A stretch of 12,301 bases of DNA. Source: Sphingobium sp. CCH11-B1 (lineage in GTDB: Bacteria > Pseudomonadota > Alphaproteobacteria > Sphingomonadales > Sphingomonadaceae). The stretch lies in NCBI RefSeq assembly GCF_001556865.1, contig NZ_LSJY01000139.1, positions 1 through 12,301 of the forward strand. Direction: 5' to 3'. Positions within the stretch are counted from its first letter, which is position 1. Each line of letters opens with the position of its first letter. Shown here piece after piece: positions 6,760 through 12,301 of the stretch. The notes under the pieces were generated by a model, which was not told the origin of the DNA, did no database searches, and saw only the letters and a list, made by a program, of their open reading frames with translations. A program made the translations under genes and the position numbers.

Positions 6760-7398
6760 ATGTCTTGCGACCCGATGACGCGCCGCGGATTGCTGCAGGG
6801 AAGCGCGGCGCTTGCCGCGGCGGCGCCAGCCATGGCCCATGGGCAAGGCCAGAATGACCGATCCGCCAAGGATGTTGGAGGAACGCGCATGACCCCGGTG
6901 GAACTGAACGTCAACGGGCGCGAGGTGCATCTTCAGCTCGACCCACGCACCAGCCTGCTGGATGCGCTGCGCGAGCATTTGCACCTGACCGGCACGAAGA
7001 AGGGCTGCGACCACGGCCAGTGCGGTGCCTGCACCGTCATCGTCGAGGGCCGGCGCATCAACAGCTGCCTGACGCTGGCGGTCATGCACGATGGCGAGCG
7101 GGTTACGACGATCGAGGGCCTGGGCACCCCCGAAAGACTGCATCCGATGCAGCAGGCCTTCATCGAGCATGACGGCTATCAATGCGGCTATTGTACGCCG
7201 GGGCAAATCTGTTCCGCGGTCGCGGTGCTGGAAGAGATGGAGGCGGGTGTACCAAGCCACGCCACGCGTGATCTGGACAAGGTGCAGATGAGCGACGCCG
7301 AACTGCGCGAGAGGATGAGCGGCAATATCTGCCGCTGCGCCGCCTACCCCAACATCATCGCCGCGATGCGCAACGTCGCGGGGGAGGCCAAGGCATGA
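6760..7398 (+). CDS. paoA: Aldehyde oxidase 2Fe-2S subunit PaoA
   Basis: This 212-residue subunit carries the two [2Fe-2S] clusters of a periplasmic xanthine-oxidase-family aldehyde oxidase; it passes electrons from the molybdenum centre to FAD. The N-terminus has a twin-arginine signal, TRRGLLQ at 7-13, then an Ala-rich stretch and a likely cleavage site after Ala26, so the whole complex is expected to be exported folded by Tat. The plant-ferredoxin-type cluster uses Cys83, 88, 91 and 103. The helical second cluster uses Cys142, 145, 191 and 193 in the CGYC and CRC pattern. The start at 6760 is chosen because it includes the Tat signal and has GGGAGG 7 bases before it; Met44 would give a signal-less protein. 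Size and order match E. coli PaoA (YagT). It overlaps paoB by 4 bases (ATGA), implying translational coupling. Confidence 0.92.
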   Translation: MSCDPMTRRGLLQGSAALAAAAPAMAHGQGQNDRSAKDVGGTRMTPVELNVNGREVHLQLDPRTSLLDALREHLHLTGTKKGCDHGQCGACTVIVEGRRINSCLTLAVMHDGERVTTIEGLGTPERLHPMQQAFIEHDGYQCGYCTPGQICSAVAVLEEMEAGVPSHATRDLDKVQMSDAELRERMSGNICRCAAYPNIIAAMRNVAGEAKA

Positions 7399-8351
7399 GG
7401 CCCTTTACCTACGAGCGCGCGACGAGCGTGGAAGCAGCGGCGAAGGCGGCCGCGTCCGTGCAGGGCGCGCGCTTCATCGCCGGCGGGACCAACCTGCTCG
7501 ACCTCATGAAATTGCAGATCGAGACGCCGACCCACCTGATCGACGTCAATCATCTGGGTCTGGACCGGATTGAGAAGACCGGCGACGGAGGCTTGAAAAT
7601 CGGTGCACTGGTTCGCAACACCGATCTGGCGGCTGATGCGACGGTGCGACGCGACTATGCCGTGCTGAGCCGCGCGCTGGTGGCTGGCGCCTCGGGGCAG
7701 CTGCGCAACAAGGCGACGACCGGCGGCAACCTGCTCCAGCGCACGCGCTGTCCCTATTTCTACGACACGCGTATGCCATGCAACAAGCGCAAGCCCGGCA
7801 GCGGTTGCGGCGCGATGCAGGGCCTGAGCCGGGGCCTGGCCATATTGGGCGTGAGCGACGCGTGCATCGCCCAGCATCCCAGCGACATGGCGGTCGCGAT
7901 GCGGCTGTTGGACGCCAAGATCGACACGATCGACGCCGCCGGCGCGGCACGCTCCATCCCCATTGCCGACTTCCATTTGATGCCCGGCGACACGCCCCAG
8001 CGCGAAACCGTGCTGAAAGCCGGAGAGATCATCACCTCCGTCACGCTGCCCAAGCCGATCGGCGGCACCCATATCTATCGCAAGGTGCGCGACAGGGCCT
8101 CTTATGCCTTCGCCTTGGTCTCGGTTGCGGCAGTGTTCAACCGGGACGGAACAGGAAGGTTCGCCTTCGGCGGGATCGGGACAAAGCCCTGGCGCGTCGA
8201 AGAAGCCGACGCCGCCGCGCGCAAGGGCGCCAAGGCAGTGGCGGACGCGGCCTTGGCAGGCGCGCGCACGACCCCTCATAACGCTTTCAAGACGCTGCTG
8301 GTCGAAAGGACGCTGGCGTCGGTCTATCGGCAGCAGGAGGCACGGGCATGA
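7395..8351 (+). CDS. paoB: Aldehyde oxidase FAD subunit PaoB
   Basis: This 318-residue flavin subunit belongs to the CO-dehydrogenase/xanthine-dehydrogenase FAD family. FAD-binding signatures are [10 protein letters not shown] at about 28-37 and TTGGNLLQ at about 108-115. Directly after the second comes the insertion typical of PaoB-like proteins, with Cys119, Cys129, Cys138 and Cys157 placed to bind a [4Fe-4S] cluster; plain XdhA/CoxM proteins lack it. This separates the operon from ordinary xanthine dehydrogenases. There is no signal peptide, as expected if it is carried out by the Tat signal of PaoA. The ribosome site GGGGAGG at 7380-7386 is 8 bases before the ATG. It overlaps both neighbours by 4 bases. 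The electron acceptor is not shown by the sequence. Confidence 0.92.
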   Translation: MRPFTYERATSVEAAAKAAASVQGARFIAGGTNLLDLMKLQIETPTHLIDVNHLGLDRIEKTGDGGLKIGALVRNTDLAADATVRRDYAVLSRALVAGASGQLRNKATTGGNLLQRTRCPYFYDTRMPCNKRKPGSGCGAMQGLSRGLAILGVSDACIAQHPSDMAVAMRLLDAKIDTIDAAGAARSIPIADFHLMPGDTPQRETVLKAGEIITSVTLPKPIGGTHIYRKVRDRASYAFALVSVAAVFNRDGTGRFAFGGIGTKPWRVEEADAAARKGAKAVADAALAGARTTPHNAFKTLLVERTLASVYRQQEARA

Positions 8352-10552
8352 AGTTCGCAACCCCCGCAGGCGTCAACCCAATCGACAAGGGCCGGGTGAT
8401 CGGCATTCCGCACAGCCGGATCGACGGCCCCGCCAAGGTGACCGGTACCGCGCCCTATGCCTATGAAAGACATGATGCGGCACCCAAGCCAGTCTATGGC
8501 TGGATTGTCGGATCCGGCATAGCCAAGGGCAAAATCGCGGCGATCGACCTGCGCGCAGCGGAAGCCGCGCCGGGCGTGCTGGGCGTTGTGACCCACGCCA
8601 ATGCCGGCAAGTTGAACAAGGGCTCGATGAACACCGCCCCGCTGCTGGGCGGTCCGCAGATCGACCATTATGAACAGGCCGTCGCGCTGGTCATCGCCGA
8701 CACGCTGGAAAACGCGCGGGACGCCGCCAAGCTGGTGCGGATCGACTATACGACCGACGGCGGCAAGTTCGATTTGGCCGCTGAAAGCGTCAAGGGTGTG
8801 ATGCCGCCGGATATTTTCGGATCGCCCGCCGACACCAAGACGGGCGATTTCGAAGGCAGCTTTGCAAAAGCCGCGATCAGGATCGACCAGCGCTATACCA
8901 CGCCAGATCAGAGCCATGCGATGATGGAGCCGCACGCCACCACCGCGGCCTGGAACGGCGACAAGCTGACGCTGTGGACGTCAAATCAGATGATCGCCTG
9001 GGGCGTGAGCGAGGTTGCCAAGACGCTGGGCATTCCCAAGGAGAATGTCAGGCTGGTTTCCCCTTATATTGGCGGCGGTTTCGGGTCGAAGCTGTTCCTG
9101 CGCGCCGATGCGCTGCTTGCGGCGCTGGGCGCGCGGCAGGTGGGGCGGCCGGTGAAGGTCGCCATCGCGCGCCACCAAATCCCCAACAACACCACCCATC
9201 GCCCCGCCACGATCCAGCGCATACGGATCGGCGCGGACAAGGACGGGGTGATTGATGCCATCGCCCATGAGGTCTGGTCCGGGGACCTCCCCGGCGGCGG
9301 TCCTGAAGCCGCGGCCCAGCAGACGCGGTTGCTCTATGGTGGGGCCAACCGCCTGACTGCGCATCGGCTGGTGACGCTGAACCTGCCCGAGGCCAATGCG
9401 ATGCGCGCGCCCGGCGAAGCGGTCGGATTGCTGGCGCTGGAAGTCGCCATGGACGAGTTGGCGGAGGCATGCGGCGTCGATCCGGTGGAACTGCGCATTC
9501 GCAACGATGTGCAATTTGACCCGGAGGCCGGACCGCAGCGGCCCTTTTCAAGCCGTAAGTTCGTGGAATGCTTGCGCGCCGGGGCGGAGCGGTTCGACTG
9601 GAACAAGCGCAATCCCAAAACGGGCAAGGTACGCGACGGCCGCTGGCTGGTCGGCATGGGCATGGCTTCGGCCTTTCGAAACAATCTGGTGATGAAGTCA
9701 GGCGCGCGGATCGGCGTCGACGCGCAGGGGCAGGTCATCGTCGAAACCGACATGACCGATATCGGCACGGGCACCTACACAGTCATCGGCCAGACGGCCG
9801 CAGAAATGCTGGGGGTGCCGCTGAAGAGTGTGACTGTGCGTCTTGGCGACAGCCGGTTCCCGGCATCGGCCGGATCGGGGGGCCAGTGGGGCGCCAACAG
9901 TTCAACCGCCGGCGTCTATGCTGCTGCCGCAGCGCTGCGTGCCAAGCTCGCGGAAAAGGCCGGCTATCCCGCCGACCAGGCGCAATTCGACGACGGGTTC
10001 GTCAAGTTTGGCAACCAGTCCCAGCCCCTTTCCGCATTGGCTGGACGGGACGGCCTGTGGGCCGAAGACAGCATGGAATATGGCGATCTCGACAAACGCT
10101 ACGCGCAGGCGACCTTCGGCGCGCATTTTTGCGAGGTGGGGGTGGACATAGACACAGCCGAGGTGCGTGTGCGCCGCATGGGCGGTGCGTTCGCGGCGGG
10201 GCGCATCCTGAACCCCAAATCTGCCAGAAGCCAGGTGATCGGCGCGATGACGATGGGCGTGGGCGCGGCCTTGATGGAAGCGCTGGAAGTCGACACCCGC
10301 TTCGGCTTCTTCGTCAATCATGACATGGCCGAATATGTGGTGCCTGTGCATGCCGACATTCCCGAACAAGATGTGCTGTTCATCGACGAACTTGACGACA
10401 AAAGCTCGCCTATGAAGGCGAAGGGCGTCGGTGAACTCGGGATCTGCGGCGCTGGCGCTGCGGTTGCCAATGCCATCTACAATGCGACCGGCATCCGCCT
10501 GCGCGATTATCCGCTAACGCTCGACAAATTGCTGAAGGCGCAACGCGCCTGA
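8348..10552 (+). CDS. paoC: Aldehyde oxidase molybdopterin subunit PaoC
   Basis: This 734-residue catalytic subunit binds the molybdenum cofactor (the cytosine dinucleotide form in E. coli PaoC) and oxidises aldehydes to carboxylic acids with water as oxygen source. Visible marks are [17 protein letters not shown] near 24-40, the MEPHAT substrate-domain motif near 197-202, GGGFGSK at 242-248 in the cofactor domain, and [12 protein letters not shown] near the end, whose Glu696 is the catalytic base (Glu692 in E. coli). The length equals that family's usual size, about 730 residues, so the gene looks intact. AGGAGG at 8335-8340 precedes the ATG by 7 bases. Physiological substrates are likely to be aromatic or other toxic aldehydes, by analogy. 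The usual fourth gene, paoD, a cofactor-insertion chaperone, does not follow; an insertion sequence begins 28 bases after the stop. Confidence 0.93.
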   Translation: MKFATPAGVNPIDKGRVIGIPHSRIDGPAKVTGTAPYAYERHDAAPKPVYGWIVGSGIAKGKIAAIDLRAAEAAPGVLGVVTHANAGKLNKGSMNTAPLLGGPQIDHYEQAVALVIADTLENARDAAKLVRIDYTTDGGKFDLAAESVKGVMPPDIFGSPADTKTGDFEGSFAKAAIRIDQRYTTPDQSHAMMEPHATTAAWNGDKLTLWTSNQMIAWGVSEVAKTLGIPKENVRLVSPYIGGGFGSKLFLRADALLAALGARQVGRPVKVAIARHQIPNNTTHRPATIQRIRIGADKDGVIDAIAHEVWSGDLPGGGPEAAAQQTRLLYGGANRLTAHRLVTLNLPEANAMRAPGEAVGLLALEVAMDELAEACGVDPVELRIRNDVQFDPEAGPQRPFSSRKFVECLRAGAERFDWNKRNPKTGKVRDGRWLVGMGMASAFRNNLVMKSGARIGVDAQGQVIVETDMTDIGTGTYTVIGQTAAEMLGVPLKSVTVRLGDSRFPASAGSGGQWGANSSTAGVYAAAAALRAKLAEKAGYPADQAQFDDGFVKFGNQSQPLSALAGRDGLWAEDSMEYGDLDKRYAQATFGAHFCEVGVDIDTAEVRVRRMGGAFAAGRILNPKSARSQVIGAMTMGVGAALMEALEVDTRFGFFVNHDMAEYVVPVHADIPEQDVLFIDELDDKSSPMKAKGVGELGICGAGAAVANAIYNATGIRLRDYPLTLDKLLKAQRA

Positions 10553-10579
10553 GCTCTCCTTTCGAACCAGACTGCCTTA

Positions 10580-10594
10580 AGGCTTGTGGGGATT
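10580..10594 (+). repeat. IS left terminal inverted repeat
   Basis: AGGCTTGTGGGGATT matches the inverted right end at 14 of 15 positions. The transposase stop codon (10594-10596) touches its inner edge. Confidence 0.85.
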
Positions 10595-11142
10595 CATCGT
10601 GAATTGATGATGGCGGCGGCAAGGTAGATCATGGCCTCGAAGCTCTGATCGGTTTTGCAGGCGCGCATGGCGATGCGTTTGAATTCCTTGAGTTTGCAGA
10701 AGAAGTTTTCGATCAGGTGCCGCCATTTATACATCTCGGCGTCGAGCGGGATGGGTTTGGAGCGGCGTGGGTGTTGCGAAATGACGACTTTTGCGCCGCG
10801 CTCGTTGAGGTCTGCGACGATGTCATTGCTGTCGAATGCCTTGTCGGCGAGCAGGGCGCCGAACGCGATGCCGTCGATCAATGGGGCGACGCCGACGGTA
10901 TCGAAGCGGTGGCCGGGCATCAAACGAAAGCGCACGAGGTTGCCCAAGGCATCGGTCAAAGCCAGGATTTTGGTCGTCATGCCGCCTTTGGAGCGTCCAA
11001 TGGCCTGGCCCGACGTCCCCCTTTTGCGCCTTGACCGTGGCGGTGGACCTTGACGATGGTGGCGTCGATCATGGCATATTCCATGTCCGGCTCCTCCGAC
11101 ATGGTGTCGAAAATCCGTTTGAAAACATCCGCTTCGCGCCAA
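10594..11142 (-). CDS. IS transposase, second frame (OrfB)
   Basis: The open frame spans 182 codons, but only the part downstream of the A4G5 run (from about 11020 to the stop) looks like protein; the earlier part is the shadow of OrfA. It reads SGQAIGRSKGGMTTK, then LLADKAFDSN with the second catalytic Asp, and ENFFCKLKEFKRIAMR with the catalytic Glu, ending in AAAIINSR. It lies in the -1 frame relative to OrfA. Programmed -1 slippage would give a full-length DDE transposase of about 250 residues, normal for the group. An accidental frameshift is less likely because the slippery run is at the expected place. Confidence 0.85.
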   Translation of the reverse strand: MARSGCFQTDFRHHVGGAGHGICHDRRHHRQGPPPRSRRKRGTSGQAIGRSKGGMTTKILALTDALGNLVRFRLMPGHRFDTVGVAPLIDGIAFGALLADKAFDSNDIVADLNERGAKVVISQHPRRSKPIPLDAEMYKWRHLIENFFCKLKEFKRIAMRACKTDQSFEAMIYLAAAIINSR

Positions 11143-11345
11143 TCACGGAACCGCCGGAATGCCGTACTCCAGTTGCCGAACATTGTCGGCAGGTCGCGCC
11201 ATGGACTGCCTGTTCGCACAATCCATAGCACTGCTTCCATGAATAGCCGGTTGTTCCGCCCGGTACGCCCGGGGTCCGTCAGCTTGCCCAGACAATGGGG
11301 TTCTATTTTCGCCCATTGGGCGTCGGTCAGTACAAAGCGGTCCAT
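10977..11345 (-). CDS. IS transposase, first frame (OrfA)
   Basis: This 122-residue frame opens with MDRFVLTDAQWAKIEPHCLG, the usual start of IS5-family transposases (the DUF4096-type N-terminal region), and runs through GNWSTAFRRFRDWREADVF into the catalytic domain, where MIDAT holds the first acidic residue (Asp94). Its own tail after about residue 107 leaves the family pattern; the pattern continues in the -1 frame. The minus-strand run AAAAGGGGG at 11025-11017 is the likely slippage point. Produced alone it would lack the second Asp and the Glu, so it may act as a regulator or inhibitor of transposition. Confidence 0.85.
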   Translation of the reverse strand: MDRFVLTDAQWAKIEPHCLGKLTDPGRTGRNNRLFMEAVLWIVRTGSPWRDLPTMFGNWSTAFRRFRDWREADVFKRIFDTMSEEPDMEYAMIDATIVKVHRHGQGAKGGRRARPLDAPKAA

Positions 11346-11385
11346 CCGCAGTGTGAATCATATCTCCACCCAAATGGGAATCCTA

Positions 11386-11400
11386 AATCCCCACAGGCCT
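11386..11400 (-). repeat. IS right terminal inverted repeat
   Basis: On the minus strand the end reads AGGCCTGTGGGGATT, one mismatch from the left end. It lies 40 bases before the transposase start codon and could overlap its promoter. Confidence 0.85.
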
Positions 11401-11428
11401 TAGGCAGCGGCCTGGTTAGCGTTCATGG

Positions 11429-11488
11429 CAGGGACGCAGTGTCACGGGGGCGGATCGCCGTTCAGCGGCGAACCGCCGTCAGGGACGC
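11429..11488. other. Strong GC hairpin between 9-base direct repeats
   Basis: GGCGG-A-TCGCCG (11449-11460) and CGGCGA-A-CCGCC (11466-11477) form an 11-bp stem with a single A/A mismatch and a 5-base loop. The nine-base word CAGGGACGC stands on both sides, at 11429-11437 and 11480-11488. No T-run follows, so it is not a simple intrinsic terminator. It lies 63 bases upstream of the mini-protein start and could be its leader, a Rho-independent stop without U-tract for paoABC before the IS came in, or a small palindromic element. Confidence 0.5.
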
Positions 11489-11539
11489 GGCGGAACAATT
11501 ACAGGCCCGCCCGCATTACGTCTTCATAGGAGAGACGAT

Positions 11540-11647
11540 ATGGCGAACGATCATATTGGCCAGGCGCTCAGAGGCCTCGTCATCGGAGTGCCTCTGGCAA
11601 TCGGATTTTGGGCGATCATTGGCGTGGGTGTCATAGTGGTCGCATAA
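11540..11647 (+). CDS. 35-residue putative membrane mini-protein
   Basis: A short frame begins at ATG 11540 with AGGAG (11528-11532) at 7 bases spacing and ends with TAA at 11645-11647. The product starts MANDHIGQALRGL and continues with about 22 uninterrupted hydrophobic residues rich in Ile, Val and Gly to the C-terminus, which is enough for one membrane helix. A soluble N-terminus of about 12 residues carries one Asp, one His and one Arg. A likely terminator follows within 10 bases. I do not recognise the family; tiny single-helix subunits of respiratory or transport complexes have this shape. It is real enough to annotate because of start site, hydrophobicity and terminator, but there is no homology evidence. 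Confidence 0.6.
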   Translation: MANDHIGQALRGLVIGVPLAIGFWAIIGVGVIVVA

Positions 11648-11655
11648 GGCCGGAT

Positions 11656-11680
11656 GGCTATATTTCGGATAGCCGTTATT
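11656..11680 (+). terminator. Terminator after the mini-protein gene
   Basis: GGCTAT (11656-11661) and ATAGCC (11669-11674) form a perfect 6-bp stem with a 7-base loop, followed by GTTATTTC. The T-tract is imperfect on the plus strand and there is no useful one on the minus strand. It lies between two convergent genes, so it may serve the mini-protein and partly the cytochrome gene. Confidence 0.55.
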
Positions 11681-11683
11681 TCA

Positions 11684-12055
11684 TCAAGGCGTGGGCTTCT
11701 TGAGATAGGCGATTAGCGCCTGCCTTTCTTCCGGTTTGGCGATGCCGGCAAACACCATTGAGGTGCCCGGCACCATTGCGGCCGGACGGGCCAGCCACTT
11801 GTCGAGCGTTGCCATATCCCACGTCAATCTGGACTTCTGAAGGGCCGACGAATAGCGAAAGCCGGGCACTCCTGCCGCTTTCTTGCCCACGATACCATAA
11901 AGATTGGGCCCGATCTTGTTCGGGGCATTGGCGGTGACATTGTGGCAAGCCATGCATCGCATAAACACCCGCTTGCCGATCGTCGCATCAGGTGCTTGGG
12001 CCGCAGCAGGGCCTGCCAAAACCATCAAAGGAAGGAACAGGGACGATTTCCGCAT
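11684..12055 (-). CDS. Periplasmic class I cytochrome c
   Basis: This 123-residue precursor has a signal peptide (MRKSSLFLPLMVLAGPAAA, cleavage after about residue 19). The mature protein of about 104 residues carries one haem c site, CMACH (Cys34, Cys37, His38). GPNLYGIVGKKAA and PGFRYSSAL are typical of the mitochondrial-type cytochrome c/c2/c550 group, and GTSMVF supplies the axial Met100. It should act as a soluble electron carrier between periplasmic or membrane redox enzymes and an oxidase. GAGGG lies 8 bases before the ATG. It could in principle accept electrons from the aldehyde oxidase encoded nearby, but it is on the opposite strand and separated by an IS, so nothing in the layout proves this. 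The 214 bases to the next tRNA hold no gene I can see and should contain its promoter. Confidence 0.9.
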   Translation of the reverse strand: MRKSSLFLPLMVLAGPAAAQAPDATIGKRVFMRCMACHNVTANAPNKIGPNLYGIVGKKAAGVPGFRYSSALQKSRLTWDMATLDKWLARPAAMVPGTSMVFAGIAKPEERQALIAYLKKPTP

Positions 12056-12269
12056 AATAGAACCCTCGCTGATTGATCGTGAACCCGGATAGCAAAGTCG
12101 CCATGTCGGCGCGTATCAGTCTCTTGTCCGACAATCAGAATTGCCGCAGCCTGAACAACTGAATCCAAAGATGATTGGTGCGTTCCTTCGGACCGCACGA
12201 TGCAACGGCCCATGCCATGACTGCATGAACCCCGTTTTAAGCGGATTGTTGGTATGTATATTGGTGTTA

Positions 12270-12301
12270 TGGTTGCGGGAGCAGGATTTGAACCTGCGAC
12301 C
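12270..12301 (-). tRNA. Initiator tRNA-fMet, 3' part only
   Basis: The minus strand reads GCAGGTTCAAATCCTGC (T arm) and then TCCCGCA-A-CCA. Position 72 is A, not the G or C needed to pair with a normal first base; an unpaired C1/A72 end is the hallmark of bacterial initiator tRNA, and this T arm and acceptor match alphaproteobacterial tRNA-fMet. The 5' part with the anticodon lies outside the window, so identity rests on the 3' end only. Confidence 0.85.

Larger units (their letters stand above)
10580..11400 (-). mobile_element. IS5-family (IS427-like) insertion sequence
   Basis: This is an 821-base element with 15-base terminal inverted repeats differing at one position, a TA duplication on both sides (10578-10579 and 11401-11402), and a two-frame DDE transposase on the minus strand filling nearly the whole element. 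Size, TA target and the A4G5 frameshift arrangement fit the IS427 group of the IS5 family; the group name is from memory of the family, not a search. Both ends and both frames look complete, so it may still be active. Confidence 0.88.
10565..11417. other. Palindrome after paoC split by the IS
   Basis: Removing the IS and one TA copy joins 10565-10579 to 11403-11417 and restores a stem: AACCAG pairs with CTGGTT outside and CTGCC pairs with GGCAG inside, with a TTA loop and a small asymmetric bulge (A against CGGC). It would begin 12 bases after the paoC stop, where a terminator belongs, but no T-run follows. It may equally be a palindromic repeat element. It is now interrupted at its centre. 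Confidence 0.55.

Noticed and set aside
6521..6778. Plus-strand frame of 85 codons just upstream of paoA
   Set aside because: No ribosome site, no domain, and it overlaps the paoA start and its promoter candidate in another frame.
7344..8360. Long minus-strand open frames opposite paoA-paoC and opposite ietS (for example 2065-3033)
   Set aside because: These are antisense shadows of GC-rich genes whose plus-strand products have clear domains and motifs.
10717..11053. Plus-strand frames inside the insertion sequence
   Set aside because: They lie opposite the transposase frames and show no protein features; the minus strand carries the DDE motifs.

Overview
The window looks like a chromosomal stretch of a GC-rich alphaproteobacterium, most likely a sphingomonad. 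The grounds are high G/C at third codon positions, a tRNA-Gly(GCC) and an initiator tRNA of alphaproteobacterial type, and a Tat-exported aldehyde oxidase. The genus is inference.

Region 1 (1 to about 6350) reads as accessory DNA. The first 835 bases hold no gene I can defend, but they contain a run of small perfect hairpins at 315-440 next to a CATCCTA-like sequence (minus strand), which could be a conjugative transfer origin. Next come two co-directional genes for an AAA+ ATPase (836-1828) and a subtilisin-like S8 serine protease (1897-4452). This pair matches the IetAS type, known as a plasmid stability/incompatibility system and later studied as an anti-phage system. Tail to tail with the protease, overlapping it by 10 bases, is a 512-residue minus-strand protein (4443-5981) that I read as an array of about five winged-helix units. 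It is the least familiar gene here. Upstream of it lie six copies of a TTGTCTCCA-type repeat, three of them in direct order 21-22 bases apart.

Region 2 (6314-6502) is a minus-strand tRNA-Gly(GCC) with its own intrinsic terminator and a plausible promoter. Accessory DNA on its 3' side fits an island inserted at the tRNA 3' end, although no integrase is visible.

Region 3 (6653-10552) is a tight three-gene operon with ATGA overlaps, encoding a periplasmic molybdenum-dependent aldehyde oxidase of the PaoABC type: a Tat-signal 2Fe-2S subunit, a FAD/4Fe-4S subunit and a molybdopterin subunit. The maturation chaperone gene paoD is not in the window.

Region 4 (10580-11400) is an 821-base IS5-family (IS427-like) insertion sequence. 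Its transposase is split over two frames with an A4G5 slippage site. It sits in the middle of a palindrome just after paoC, with a TA target duplication.

Region 5 (11401-12301) holds a strong GC hairpin, a 35-residue membrane mini-protein (11540-11647), a likely terminator, a minus-strand periplasmic cytochrome c (11684-12055) and the 3' part of an initiator tRNA-fMet at the right edge.
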